Assembly (NCBI RefSeq): GCF_025465275.1
Contig: NZ_JAODNK010000086.1
Span: forward strand, 85,524-149,523
From: Nocardia sp.
GTDB lineage: Bacteria; Actinomycetota; Actinomycetes; Mycobacteriales; Mycobacteriaceae
Direction of reading: 5' to 3'
DNA length: 64,000 nt
A program made the translations under genes and the position numbers. This document shows, in pieces, positions 33,071-41,467 of this stretch; position 1 is the stretch's first letter; each line of letters opens with the position of its first letter. Under the pieces are notes generated by a model. It worked only from the letters and a program-made list of their open reading frames with translations, ran no database searches and had not been told where the DNA came from.

Positions 33071-33508
33071 GTGGACGACCTCGATCGGCGAATTCTGGCC
33101 CACCTGCTCAAACAGGCCCGCGCCTCCTTCCAGGAGATCGGTGCGGTGGTCGGACTCTCGGCCCCGGCCGTCAAGCGCCGGGTCGACAAGATGGTGGCGG
33201 GCGGGCAGATCACCGGATTCACCGCGCTGGTCAATCCCGCCGCGCTGGGCTGGCGCACCGAGGCGTACGTCGAGGTCTACTACCGCGACAACATCTCTCC
33301 GGCCGAACTGCGCCGCAGCCTCGAACCGATCCCCCAGGTGATCGGTATCTGGACGATTGCCGGTGAGGCCGACGCCCTGGTGCACGTCATGGCCACCGAT
33401 ATGGCCGAAATCGAGGTCACCGTCGAGCGCATCCGCGAGAACGCCCGTGTCGGCCGCACCCGCAGCAGCATCGTCATGTCGCGGTTGCTGGAACGCCCGC
33501 GCACCTGA
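33071..33508 (+). CDS. Lrp/AsnC family transcriptional regulator
   Basis: A 145-residue feast/famine regulator. The N-terminal HTH reads [20 protein letters not shown] and [19 protein letters not shown]; the C-terminal RAM domain (about residues 65-140) would bind an amino acid and form dimers to octamers. It is divergent from the arginine hydrolase gene, and a 15-bp direct repeat lies between, so it probably controls arginine or methylarginine breakdown. It sits within the cob cluster without obvious link to it. Confidence 0.9.
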   Translation: MDDLDRRILAHLLKQARASFQEIGAVVGLSAPAVKRRVDKMVAGGQITGFTALVNPAALGWRTEAYVEVYYRDNISPAELRRSLEPIPQVIGIWTIAGEADALVHVMATDMAEIEVTVERIRENARVGRTRSSIVMSRLLERPRT

Positions 33509-33570
33509 TTTCCGGGGAGCGACGCCACCCGCTCCCCGGTCACGCGCAGGGGAAATCTAGGGTGGACGCC

Positions 33571-34206
33571 ATGTCCGACGTGCGCACCAGCTACCTCACC
33601 GACGGGGCCGAGATCTATCGGCGCTCGTTCGCGACCATTCGCTCCGAAGCGGATCTGGCCCGCTTCCCGGCGGACGTGTCGCAGGTGGTGGTGCGAATGA
33701 TTCACGCCTGCGGGCAGGTGGATCTGGCCGGGGACATCGAGTTCAGCAACGATGTGGTGACCAAGGCGCGGGCCGCGATGCGCGCCGGCGCGCCGATCCT
33801 GTGCGATGCGAATATGGTCGCCTCCGGCGTTACCCGCAAGCGGCTGCCCGCCGACAATGAAGTCCTGTGCCTGCTCGGCGATCCGCGCGTCCCGGGTCTC
33901 GCGGCCGAGATGAACAACACCAGATCCGTTGCGGCGCTGGAACTGCTGCGCGACCGCATGGAAGGCGCGGTGGTGGCCATCGGCAATGCGCCGACCGCGC
34001 TGTTCCACCTGCTCGACATGCTCGACGCCGGTGCCCCGAAACCTGCTGCCGTGCTCGGCATTCCGGTCGGATTCATCGGCGCGGCCGAATCCAAGCAGGC
34101 CCTCGCCGAATACACCGGCATCGAATTCCTGACCGTGCGTGGCCGGCGCGGCGGTAGCGCCATGACCGCCGCCGCCCTCAATGCGATTGCGAGCGAACAA
34201 GAATGA
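33571..34206 (+). CDS. cobH: Precorrin-8X methylmutase CobH
   Basis: Moves the C-11 methyl to C-12, turning precorrin-8X into hydrogenobyrinate. The catalytic His lies in [15 protein letters not shown]; other conserved parts are [30 protein letters not shown] and [13 protein letters not shown]. Length 211 residues from the ATG at 33571; the GTG at 33562 is an equal alternative. Its last bases overlap the cobIJ start (ATGA), so translation is coupled. Confidence 0.94.
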   Translation: MSDVRTSYLTDGAEIYRRSFATIRSEADLARFPADVSQVVVRMIHACGQVDLAGDIEFSNDVVTKARAAMRAGAPILCDANMVASGVTRKRLPADNEVLCLLGDPRVPGLAAEMNNTRSVAALELLRDRMEGAVVAIGNAPTALFHLLDMLDAGAPKPAAVLGIPVGFIGAAESKQALAEYTGIEFLTVRGRRGGSAMTAAALNAIASEQE

Positions 34207-36122
34207 GCGGCAAGCTCTGGGGTGTCGGCCTCGGCCCCGGTGATCCGGAACTGGTGACGGTCAAGGCGGCGCGGATTATCGGCGCGGCCGATGTCATCGC
34301 CTTCCACAGCGCCAAGCACGGACGCAGCATCTCCCGCGCCATCGCGGCCCCCTACATGCGCGAGGGCCAGCTCGAAGAGCACCTCGTCTACCCGGTGACC
34401 ACCGAGACCACCGATCACCCCGGTGGCTATCAGGGCGCCATCGACGAGTTCTACGAAACCGCCGCCGCCCGCCTCGCCGAACACCTGGCCGCCGGACGTT
34501 CGGTGGCTCTGCTGGCGGCCGGAGACCCGCTGTTCTACAGCTCCTTCCAGCACATGCACCGCCGCCTGGCCGACCACTTCGATACCGAGATCATCCCCGG
34601 CGTCACCTCGGTCAGCGCCGCCTCGGCCGCCCTGGGCACCCCCCTCGTCGAGGGCGATCAGGTCCTCACCGTCCTGCCCGGCACCATGCCCACCGACGAA
34701 CTCACCCGCCGCCTCCGCGAGGCCGACGGCGTCGCCATCATGAAGCTCGGCCGCACCTACCCCGGTGTCCGCCAGGCCCTCGCCGACTCCGGCCGTCTGG
34801 CCGACGCCTACTACGTCGAACGCGCCAGCTCCACCCGCCAGCGCGTTCTCCGCGCCGCCGACGTGGACGAAGCCAGCGTCCCGTACTTCGCCATCACCGT
34901 GGTTCCCGGGCCCAAACCCGCGACGCGAATCACCCTGACGGACAGCACATCCGACGCTTCATCGACCAATTCCACGCTGGCAGCCGCCGGAGCCGCGGGC
35001 ACAGTCGACACAAACCGCCGCACTGCCAGCGGAGCAGACGCATCGCAACCAACCACCGCGCGGGCCGCGACCGCCTCGGACACTGGTACTCCCGGAGCCG
35101 GCGCACCCGCCGGGGATACCGCCGTCACGACTACCAGCACACCAGGTACCGATACCAGCACGGTGCCTGTCGCTCCATCGACCGCAGCCGACCCCGCTGC
35201 CACGACGACGAGCACAACAGCTGCCGGCACCGTTGCGGCGCATGCCGTTCCAGCGACCGCGGCGGTGACGAGCGCGCCCGCAGCGGATACCGCCGGCGCG
35301 ACAACGAGCACGATTGTCGCCGGCACTGTAGCGGCTCTCGCCGTCGCCGCGAGCGCGGGCGCGGCGCAGGGTGATTCGATCGGTGAGGTGGTGGTGATCG
35401 GGCTGGGCCCCGGTGCCGCGGAGTGGACTACGCCGGAGGTGACGCGCGCGCTGGACGAGGCTACCGATATCGTTGGGTACGCGACGTATGTGAATCGGGT
35501 GCCGGAGCGGGTGGGACAGCGACGGCATTCCAGTGACAACAAGGTCGAATCCGAGCGGGCGGCAATGGCTTTGGATCTGGCCAAGGGTGGTGCGAGGGTC
35601 GTGGTTGTTTCGGGTGGAGATCCCGGGGTATTCGCCATGGCGGCGGCAGTGGTCGAGGAGTCGGCCGATCCGCAGTGGCGGGATGTGCCGGTGCGAGTGC
35701 TGCCCGGAGTGACCGCGGCCAGTGCCGTGGCCAGCCGGGTTGGTGCGCCGCTGGGCCACGATTTCGCCATGATCTCCCTCTCGGATCGATTGAAGCCGTG
35801 GGAGGTGGTGGCCGGGCGGATAGCCGCGGTGGCCGCCGCGGATATGGCGTTCGCCGTCTACAACCCGGCCTCGTCGCAGCGCACCTGGCAGGTGGCCGCC
35901 ATGCGTGATCTCGTGCTCGAGCATCGCAAGCCGGAGACCCCGGTGGTGATCGGGCGGGACGTGGGTGGTCCGACCGAGTCGGTGCGGGTGGTAACGCTCG
36001 CCGATCTCGACCCGGCCGAGGTCGATATGCGCACCCTGCTGATCGTGGGCGCCTCGACCACCACGGTGTTCGACGCGGCCGGCGGGCCCCGGGTGTTCAC
36101 TTCTCGACGGTACGGCGACTAA
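34203..36122 (+). CDS. cobIJ: Bifunctional precorrin-2 C20- / precorrin-3B C17-methyltransferase (CobI-CobJ fusion)
   Basis: A fusion of two SAM-dependent class III methyltransferases. CobI spans residues about 1-240 ([42 protein letters not shown]); CobJ spans about 395-635 ([53 protein letters not shown]). Between them lies a Thr/Ala/Ser-rich linker of about 145 residues with internal repeats ([15 protein letters not shown] and [15 protein letters not shown]). Mycobacterial CobIJ fusions are about 500 residues, so the extra linker is the oddity. Starts at 34203 overlapping cobH by 4 bp. Confidence 0.92.
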   Translation: MSGKLWGVGLGPGDPELVTVKAARIIGAADVIAFHSAKHGRSISRAIAAPYMREGQLEEHLVYPVTTETTDHPGGYQGAIDEFYETAAARLAEHLAAGRSVALLAAGDPLFYSSFQHMHRRLADHFDTEIIPGVTSVSAASAALGTPLVEGDQVLTVLPGTMPTDELTRRLREADGVAIMKLGRTYPGVRQALADSGRLADAYYVERASSTRQRVLRAADVDEASVPYFAITVVPGPKPATRITLTDSTSDASSTNSTLAAAGAAGTVDTNRRTASGADASQPTTARAATASDTGTPGAGAPAGDTAVTTTSTPGTDTSTVPVAPSTAADPAATTTSTTAAGTVAAHAVPATAAVTSAPAADTAGATTSTIVAGTVAALAVAASAGAAQGDSIGEVVVIGLGPGAAEWTTPEVTRALDEATDIVGYATYVNRVPERVGQRRHSSDNKVESERAAMALDLAKGGARVVVVSGGDPGVFAMAAAVVEESADPQWRDVPVRVLPGVTAASAVASRVGAPLGHDFAMISLSDRLKPWEVVAGRIAAVAAADMAFAVYNPASSQRTWQVAAMRDLVLEHRKPETPVVIGRDVGGPTESVRVVTLADLDPAEVDMRTLLIVGASTTTVFDAAGGPRVFTSRRYGD

Positions 36123-36123
36123 T

Positions 36124-36138
36124 ATTCCATAGTGGAAT
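36124..36138. promoter_or_regulatory. Candidate PadR operator ATTCCA-TAG-TGGAAT
   Basis: A perfect 6-bp-arm inverted repeat lies 19 bp upstream of the PadR start codon and 1-2 bp after the cobIJ stop. It fits autoregulation by the PadR protein. Confidence 0.6.
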
Positions 36139-36157
36139 GCAGGCTGGAAGGAGTGTA

Positions 36158-36703
36158 GTGGCAGACGACAAGACGCGGCGCCCTCTCAATTCGACGGCCG
36201 CATCCTTACTGGGTTTCCTACATCAGGGCGATATGTCCGGCTGGGACCTGGTCGCCCAGGCGCAGGATCGCATCGGCGACTTCTGGACCATCACCCAGAG
36301 TCAGGTGTACCGCGAGCTGGCGACCATGCACCAGCACGGCCTCGTCGAGAAGGGCGAGGCCGGAGCGCGCGACCGCACGCCCTATCGCATTACCGAGGAC
36401 GGCCGGGAGGCGTTCGCGGAGTGGATCGCCCGCGATCCGGGCGCGGAGACCATCCGGGTGCCGCTCCTGCTCACCCTGTCCTTCGGCGAATACGTCGACC
36501 CGCCACGCCTGGAACGCATTATCGCCGCCAATCGCCCACTGCACGAACAGCGCCTGACCTCGTATCTCGCCGGACACGACGAGCAGCGCATGTCCCCGTT
36601 CGAGCGCGCCACCGTGGATTTCGGCATTCGCTACGAACGCGCCGTGCTGGATTGGTTCGACCGGCTCCCCGAGCTGCTCGACCCCAGCAGCCGGTTGTCC
36701 TAA
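36158..36703 (+). CDS. PadR family transcriptional regulator
   Basis: A 181-residue PadR-like winged helix regulator: STAASLLGFLHQGDMSGWDL, WTITQSQVYRELATMHQHGL, DRTPYRITEDGREAF, then a helical C-terminal domain (PadR subfamily 2). The GTG at 36158 is preferred because GGAAGGAG precedes it by 5 nt. PadR proteins respond to phenolics or drugs; no efflux or catabolic target lies adjacent, and the gene ends overlapping cobK by 4 bp on the other strand. A palindrome just upstream suggests self-control. Confidence 0.88.
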   Translation: MADDKTRRPLNSTAASLLGFLHQGDMSGWDLVAQAQDRIGDFWTITQSQVYRELATMHQHGLVEKGEAGARDRTPYRITEDGREAFAEWIARDPGAETIRVPLLLTLSFGEYVDPPRLERIIAANRPLHEQRLTSYLAGHDEQRMSPFERATVDFGIRYERAVLDWFDRLPELLDPSSRLS

Positions 36704-37434
36704 GCCTGTTGCCGCAGCCAATCCCACGCTGCGGCAATGGTTTCCACCTGCACCGCACCCGCCGGCAGCGGCGGGCGCTCGATCATCACCACAGGCAGCG
36801 CGAGTGCACGGGCAGCGGCGAGCTTGGCCTCGGTCAAGGCTCCCCCGCTGTCCTTGGTCACCAGCACATCGATGCGCCGATCGGTGAGTAGCGCGGTTTC
36901 ATCTGCGACGCTGAAGGGTCCACGCGCCAGCAGCAATTCATGCCGGGCGGGCACCGCATCCTCGGGCGGGTCGATAGCGCGAATCAGGAACCACTGTTGC
37001 GATCCAGCAAAGGCTGCCACCCCCTGGCGGCCGATGGTGAGGAATACGCGCTCCCCCAGTCCGGCAACGGTTTCCGCCGCCGCGGCCAGGTTCGGCACCC
37101 CGATCCACCGATCCCCCGCCTGCTCGCTCCAGCCGGGGCGGCGCACATGCAGCACCGGCAGCCCGGCCGCCGCGGCGGCCTGCGCGGCATTCGCGGTAAT
37201 ACCCCCGGCAAAAGGATGCGTGGCATCGATCACAACGTCGATCCCATTGTCGCCAAGCCACTTCCGCAGCCCCTCGGCTCCCCCGAATCCCCCCACCCGC
37301 ACCGCGCCGATCGGCAGCACGGGTTCGCGCACGCGTCCGGCGAGCGAGGAGACGATCTCGAATCCTCGCTCGCCGGAGGCGATGTCAGCGATTTCCCGGG
37401 CTTCCCGGGTACCGCCGAGAATCAGAATTTTCAG
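36700..37434 (-). CDS. cobK: Precorrin-6A reductase CobK
   Basis: NADPH-dependent reductase of the corrin ring, 244 residues. Rossmann motif ILILGGTREAREIA at the N-terminus; DATHPFAGGITANA, VFLTIGRQGVAAF and VTKDSGG are family hallmarks. The ORF-track start at 37602 overlaps the secreted-protein gene; no ATG, GTG or TTG lies near the conserved N-terminus. A CTG at 37434 overlaps that gene's stop as CTGA, mirroring the usual ATGA, so a rare CTG start with translational coupling is the best reading. cobL and cobM, usual neighbours, are not in the window. Confidence 0.88.
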   Translation of the reverse strand: MKILILGGTREAREIADIASGERGFEIVSSLAGRVREPVLPIGAVRVGGFGGAEGLRKWLGDNGIDVVIDATHPFAGGITANAAQAAAAAGLPVLHVRRPGWSEQAGDRWIGVPNLAAAAETVAGLGERVFLTIGRQGVAAFAGSQQWFLIRAIDPPEDAVPARHELLLARGPFSVADETALLTDRRIDVLVTKDSGGALTEAKLAAARALALPVVMIERPPLPAGAVQVETIAAAWDWLRQQA

Positions 37435-38009
37435 GGCTGACCGCTGAAGTAGGCCAGGCCCGAATCGATCAGCGGCTGACCACCGGCGATCAGCAGCCCG
37501 ATGAGCGCACCGAACGGCAGACCGATACCGAAGAAGAAGGCACCGATGATCGCGCCGATCACGCCGCCCAGCGCGGCATGCTGCAGCTCGGAGAAGAACC
37601 AATCCTGCGAGCCGATGTACTTGAGCGACACATTGTTCGCCTGCGGGGTCAGCGACAGCTGCTGTCCGCCATTGTCGATCGCGGCCGTCAGGGCGATGTC
37701 CTGAGTGCCCGCCTTACCACTGATCGGCAGCTGGGCGACAACGTCTCCGGCCTGGTTCTTCAGGGTGACAGCCTTGCCATCGGCGTCGAGCGAGAAAACG
37801 CCGCCGGTCACCTGGGTGACAACGGTCTGACCGGTCTCGGCCATCTTCACCGAATAGTCGACGCCCTGGACCTGGCCCTGCGGCGGCAATCCGGCAACCG
37901 TCTGGACGGCCGGAGCCGGATCGGCAGGAGCGGCGTAGCCGGTCCCCGCCGCAACACCGGTTGCGGCGACCGCGATCATGGCGGTGATCGCGAACTTCTT
38001 GTAATTCAT
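37431..38009 (-). CDS. Secreted glycine-zipper protein (third copy)
   Basis: A 192-residue product with signal peptide (to about residue 28, GYAAPADP), a beta-rich domain (VQGVDYSVKMAETGQTVV, VTGGVFSLD, VVAQLPIS) and a C-terminal GxxxG hairpin (LGGVIGAIIGAFFFGIGLPF, GALIGLLIAGGQP). It is a clear relative of the 25118 product and shares the layout of the 20049 product. The ATG at 38009 has GGGAG about 9 nt before it; the ORF-track start is 5 codons further up. Its stop overlaps cobK, so cobK translation may depend on it. Confidence 0.77.
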   Translation of the reverse strand: MNYKKFAITAMIAVAATGVAAGTGYAAPADPAPAVQTVAGLPPQGQVQGVDYSVKMAETGQTVVTQVTGGVFSLDADGKAVTLKNQAGDVVAQLPISGKAGTQDIALTAAIDNGGQQLSLTPQANNVSLKYIGSQDWFFSELQHAALGGVIGAIIGAFFFGIGLPFGALIGLLIAGGQPLIDSGLAYFSGQP

Positions 38010-38063
38010 AAATAAATCTCCCAAAACTTGAGCGTCCGTGCAGGATAGCGGCTCGGCTCAGGC

Positions 38064-38279
38064 TCAGGGCACCTCGGAATTGAGTTTTACTGCAACTTCG
38101 GCCGGCCTCAGGTCCTCCAGCACCTCTGGGTTGTCCACCACGACACGCATGTAGCCCTGCGGATCTAGGTAGTGGCGAACCGCCACACCGGCACCGTCCG
38201 CATGGCCCAATTGCGCACTAGCAAGCCGCTTGTCACCTGTCTCCCCTGCGACATATGTAGCCGCGGTGTCCCACGTCAC
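38064..38279 (-). pseudogene. C-terminal remnant of a tyrosine recombinase/integrase
   Basis: The 71-residue frame contains ETGDKRLASAQLGHADGAGV followed by VRHYLD, matching the last catalytic His (LGH) and Tyr (HY) of phage-type integrases. The earlier R-K/H-x-x-R elements are missing; where the HxxRKT motif should be, the sequence reads VTWDTAATYV. So only the C-terminal third survives and it cannot act alone. It lies between the cob cluster and the sugar operon and probably marks an island boundary. Confidence 0.7.
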
Positions 38280-38309
38280 CCATTCGAGGATCGAGATGCC
38301 GGTCCGCCA

Positions 38310-40676
38310 TCACTGGGCTCCTGTCCGCGAGCGGCGCCGGGTCGGGGCACGCCCGGGAGGCTGGGTGGGCGGTGGGGTCGCCACCGCGGGGTCAGGGATC
38401 GGCAGGGTGGCCGAGTGCTCAGCGGTCACGTCGAGCGCGTGATCGTGGTGGGTGATGCGCAGTGGTTCGCCCTCGTGCAGGGTGTAGGTCACGGCGTGGG
38501 CGGTGATGTCGACGGCGAGGCGTCGTCCCTGCCAGTGGAAGGTGAAAGCGAGCCGAGTCACGGTGTCGGGCAGTCGGGGCGCGAAGGTCAAGGTGCGGTT
38601 CTGATCTCGCATGCCGGCCAGTCCGGCGATCACGGCGATCCAGGCGCCTGCGAGAGCGGCGATATGCAGACCGTCGCCGGTGTTGTGTTCGAGGTCGTCG
38701 AGGTCCATGAGGGCGGCCTCGGCGAGATAGTCGTAGGCGAGGCTGAGGTGTCCGACCTCGGCGGCGATGACCGCCTGAGTGCACGCCGACAGTGAGGAGT
38801 CACGGACGGTGAGCCGTTCGTAGTAGTCGAAGTTGCGGGCCTTCTGATCCGGGGTGAAGGCGTCGGTACGGCGATGCATGGCAAGGACGAGGTCGGCCTG
38901 TTTGACGACCTGTTTGCGGTACAGGTCGAAGTAGGGGTAATTGAGCAGCAAGGGATAGTGCTCGGCGGGGGTGGCGGCGAAGTCCCACGTCTGATGGTCG
39001 GTGAAACCCTCGGCCTGCGGGTGCACCCCGAGCGCTTTGTCGTAGGGGATGTGTATGGTTTCGGCGGCGTCGCGCCAGCGGGCGGTTTCCTCGTCGTCGA
39101 TCCCGAGCCCGCGGGCGATGTCGGGGTGCCGGGCGGCGGCGTCGGCGGCGGCGTGCAAGTTCTGTTGCGCCATCAGGTTGGTGTAGACGTTGTTGTCGGC
39201 GATGGCACTGTACTCATCGGGACCGGTCACACCGTCGATGCGGAAACGGCCGTTGACGTCGTGGTGGCCGAGACTGGCCCAGAGCCTGGCGGTTTCGGCC
39301 AGCAGTTCCACGCCGACCTCGCGCTCGAATGCTTGGTCGCCGGTGGTGTCGAGGTAGCGCAGCACGGCGTCGGCAATGTCGGCGTTGATGTGGAACGCGT
39401 CCGTCCCCGCGGGCCAGTAGCTCGAGCATTCCTCGCCGTGGATCGTGCGCCACGGAAATGCGGCGCCGGCGAGGCCGAGCTGACCGGCCCGCGCGGTAGC
39501 CATGGGCAGGGTGGCGTGCCGCCAGCGCAATGCGTGGGCCGCCGCTTCGGGAACGACCTGGGTCAGCACCGGCAAGACATACGACTCGGTGTCCCAGAAA
39601 CAATGCCCGTCGTAGCCGGGACCGGTGAGGCCCTTCGCCGGGATCGCCCGGCCTTCCGCACGGGCACCGGCCTGCAACACGTGAAAAATCGAAAACCGCA
39701 CCGCCTGTTGGATTTCGGGATCGCCCTCGAGCAGAATGTCTGCGCGAGACCAGAATTCGTCGAGGTAGTCGCGTTGTTCGGCGCACAGACCGTCCCACCC
39801 GGTGCCGCGTGCACCAACGAGAGCGGCGTAGACCTGGTCGCGGACAGCGGGCAGGGACCGGGTTCCCGACCACCCGTAGGCGACGAACTTGTCCAGCCGA
39901 AGCCGTTGTCCCGGCTGCAGTTCCGTGGTCACGGTCACCCGGCCCAGATCCGGGAAGCTTTCCGACTCGACCCGGGTGGAGTCGGGTCCGTCGACGATAT
40001 GGTCCATCGCCGCGGCGATATACAGCCCGCTGCGCCCGGTCGAATGCACCAGCCCGGCGCGGGCGCCCTTCGCAGCGTGCTCCTCCCCCACCAGCGACGC
40101 CGAATCCGCCGGCCCGGCCCTCGGGTCGGCGGCCGGCGCCGGCAGTTCTTCATTGGCGACGAGTTCGGACTGCACCACCACCCGTACCGGCCGGTCGAGA
40201 GCCTGCACTTCGTAGCGGATTGCGGCGATCGAACGCTGCACCAGCGACACCAGACGGGTCGAGGACACCCGTACCGGACAATCTGCCGGGGATACCCAGT
40301 CGGTACGCCGGTGCAGAACCCCGTCCCGGAAGTCCAGGCACCATTCATGAGCGTCCAGTCGGCCGTAGGTGAGATCGAAGGGTTCGTCGTCGACGAGCAG
40401 CCGGATCACCTTGCCATTGGTCACATTGATGACCGTCTGACCGGACTCCGGATAGCCGTAGCCAGGCTCCGCATACGGCAACGTGAGCAACTGGTGCACC
40501 CCGTTGAGATACGAACCGGGCAACCCGTGCGGTTCCCCCTCGTCGAGATTTCCGCGCCAGCCGATATGCCCGTTCGACAGCGCGAACACCGACTCCGCTT
40601 GCGCGAGTACGTCGAGATCGAGGCCGGTCGCCCGCAGGCACCAGGGCTCGACCGTGAACAAAGGATGGTTGATCAT
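38310..40676 (-). CDS. Glycoside hydrolase family 65 protein (disaccharide phosphorylase-like)
   Basis: A 788-residue GH65 protein, the family of maltose, trehalose and kojibiose phosphorylases, which release beta-glucose 1-phosphate. N-terminal beta-sandwich (ESVFALSNGHIGWRGNLDEG), then the (alpha/alpha)6 barrel with HCFWDTESYVLPVL and the general-acid Glu in DGVTGPDEYSAI; a phosphate-binding region is suggested by KQADLVLAMH. The last 40 residues are a Pro/Thr/Arg tail outside the domain. It overlaps the HAD gene by 4 bp. The pair matches Mtb Rv3401/Rv3400. With the downstream phosphoglucomutase it would feed glucose 6-phosphate to zwf. Confidence 0.9.
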   Translation of the reverse strand: MINHPLFTVEPWCLRATGLDLDVLAQAESVFALSNGHIGWRGNLDEGEPHGLPGSYLNGVHQLLTLPYAEPGYGYPESGQTVINVTNGKVIRLLVDDEPFDLTYGRLDAHEWCLDFRDGVLHRRTDWVSPADCPVRVSSTRLVSLVQRSIAAIRYEVQALDRPVRVVVQSELVANEELPAPAADPRAGPADSASLVGEEHAAKGARAGLVHSTGRSGLYIAAAMDHIVDGPDSTRVESESFPDLGRVTVTTELQPGQRLRLDKFVAYGWSGTRSLPAVRDQVYAALVGARGTGWDGLCAEQRDYLDEFWSRADILLEGDPEIQQAVRFSIFHVLQAGARAEGRAIPAKGLTGPGYDGHCFWDTESYVLPVLTQVVPEAAAHALRWRHATLPMATARAGQLGLAGAAFPWRTIHGEECSSYWPAGTDAFHINADIADAVLRYLDTTGDQAFEREVGVELLAETARLWASLGHHDVNGRFRIDGVTGPDEYSAIADNNVYTNLMAQQNLHAAADAAARHPDIARGLGIDDEETARWRDAAETIHIPYDKALGVHPQAEGFTDHQTWDFAATPAEHYPLLLNYPYFDLYRKQVVKQADLVLAMHRRTDAFTPDQKARNFDYYERLTVRDSSLSACTQAVIAAEVGHLSLAYDYLAEAALMDLDDLEHNTGDGLHIAALAGAWIAVIAGLAGMRDQNRTLTFAPRLPDTVTRLAFTFHWQGRRLAVDITAHAVTYTLHEGEPLRITHHDHALDVTAEHSATLPIPDPAVATPPPTQPPGRAPTRRRSRTGAQ

Positions 40677-41467
40677 TTTTTGCCCAGCAGGTCGGCCAGA
40701 TCGGTCACGACCCGGTCTGCGCCGTGCGCCAGGAGCTGCTCGGCCTGCCCTACCCGGTCGACCCCGATCACGTAGCCGAATCCACCGGCGCGACCGGCGG
40801 CGACTCCGGCCAGGGCGTCCTCGAACACGACCGCCTCCGCCGGGTCGACGTCGAGCGCCCGCGCCCCGGCGAGGAACATGTCCGGGGCCGGCTTACCGGC
40901 CAGATGCTGCTGCTGTGCGGTGATGCCGTCGATGCGTTCCTCGAACAGATCCTCGACATGGGCGGCGACGAGCACGTCATGGCAATTGGTGCTCGAGGAC
41001 ACCACCGCCCGCCGCAGCCCGGCCTCGCGCACCGCACGCACATAGGCGACCGAGCCCGGATATGCCTGCACCCCATCGTCGTGGATGCGGCGCAGCACGA
41101 TCCGGTTCTTGCGGTTCCCCAGGCCCTGCACCGTCTCGGCGTCGGGCGGGTCATCCGAATTCCCTTCGGGCACAGTGATTCCCCGGGATTTCAGAAATGC
41201 CCGAGTGCCGTCGGCGCGCGGCATGCCATCGACATAGGTGTCGTAATCCGCCGCCGGATCGAAAGCGACGAACGGCTCATGGCCGCGCTCGGCTCGGGTC
41301 TTCAGGTAGGCGTCGAACATTTCCTTCCACGCCGCGGCATGCACCTTCGCGGTTTCGGTGATCACCCCGTCGAGGTCGAACAGGCAGGCGCGGATCCCGC
41401 GCGGCAGCCCCACCGCATCGGGCCCACCGGAAACGGTTGGTAGCTGCGGGTTTTGGTGTGTGGTCAT
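40673..41467 (-). CDS. HAD-superfamily beta-phosphoglucomutase-like protein
   Basis: A 264-residue HAD phosphatase-fold enzyme. Motif I is LFDLDGVITETAKVHAAAWK, motif II VVSSSTN, motif III Lys in AGKPAPDMF, motif IV VFEDALAGVAAG. The DxD and cap region match beta-phosphoglucomutases, which turn beta-glucose 1-phosphate into glucose 6-phosphate, exactly the product/substrate link between a GH65 phosphorylase and zwf. It overlaps both neighbours by 4 bp (ATGA), so the operon is tightly coupled. Confidence 0.9.
   Translation of the reverse strand: MTTHQNPQLPTVSGGPDAVGLPRGIRACLFDLDGVITETAKVHAAAWKEMFDAYLKTRAERGHEPFVAFDPAADYDTYVDGMPRADGTRAFLKSRGITVPEGNSDDPPDAETVQGLGNRKNRIVLRRIHDDGVQAYPGSVAYVRAVREAGLRRAVVSSSTNCHDVLVAAHVEDLFEERIDGITAQQQHLAGKPAPDMFLAGARALDVDPAEAVVFEDALAGVAAGRAGGFGYVIGVDRVGQAEQLLAHGADRVVTDLADLLGKK

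Noticed and set aside
38874-40775. 633-residue plus-strand ORF opposite the GH65 gene
   Set aside because: Same reason; the minus-strand GH65 frame carries catalytic motifs and coupled neighbours.
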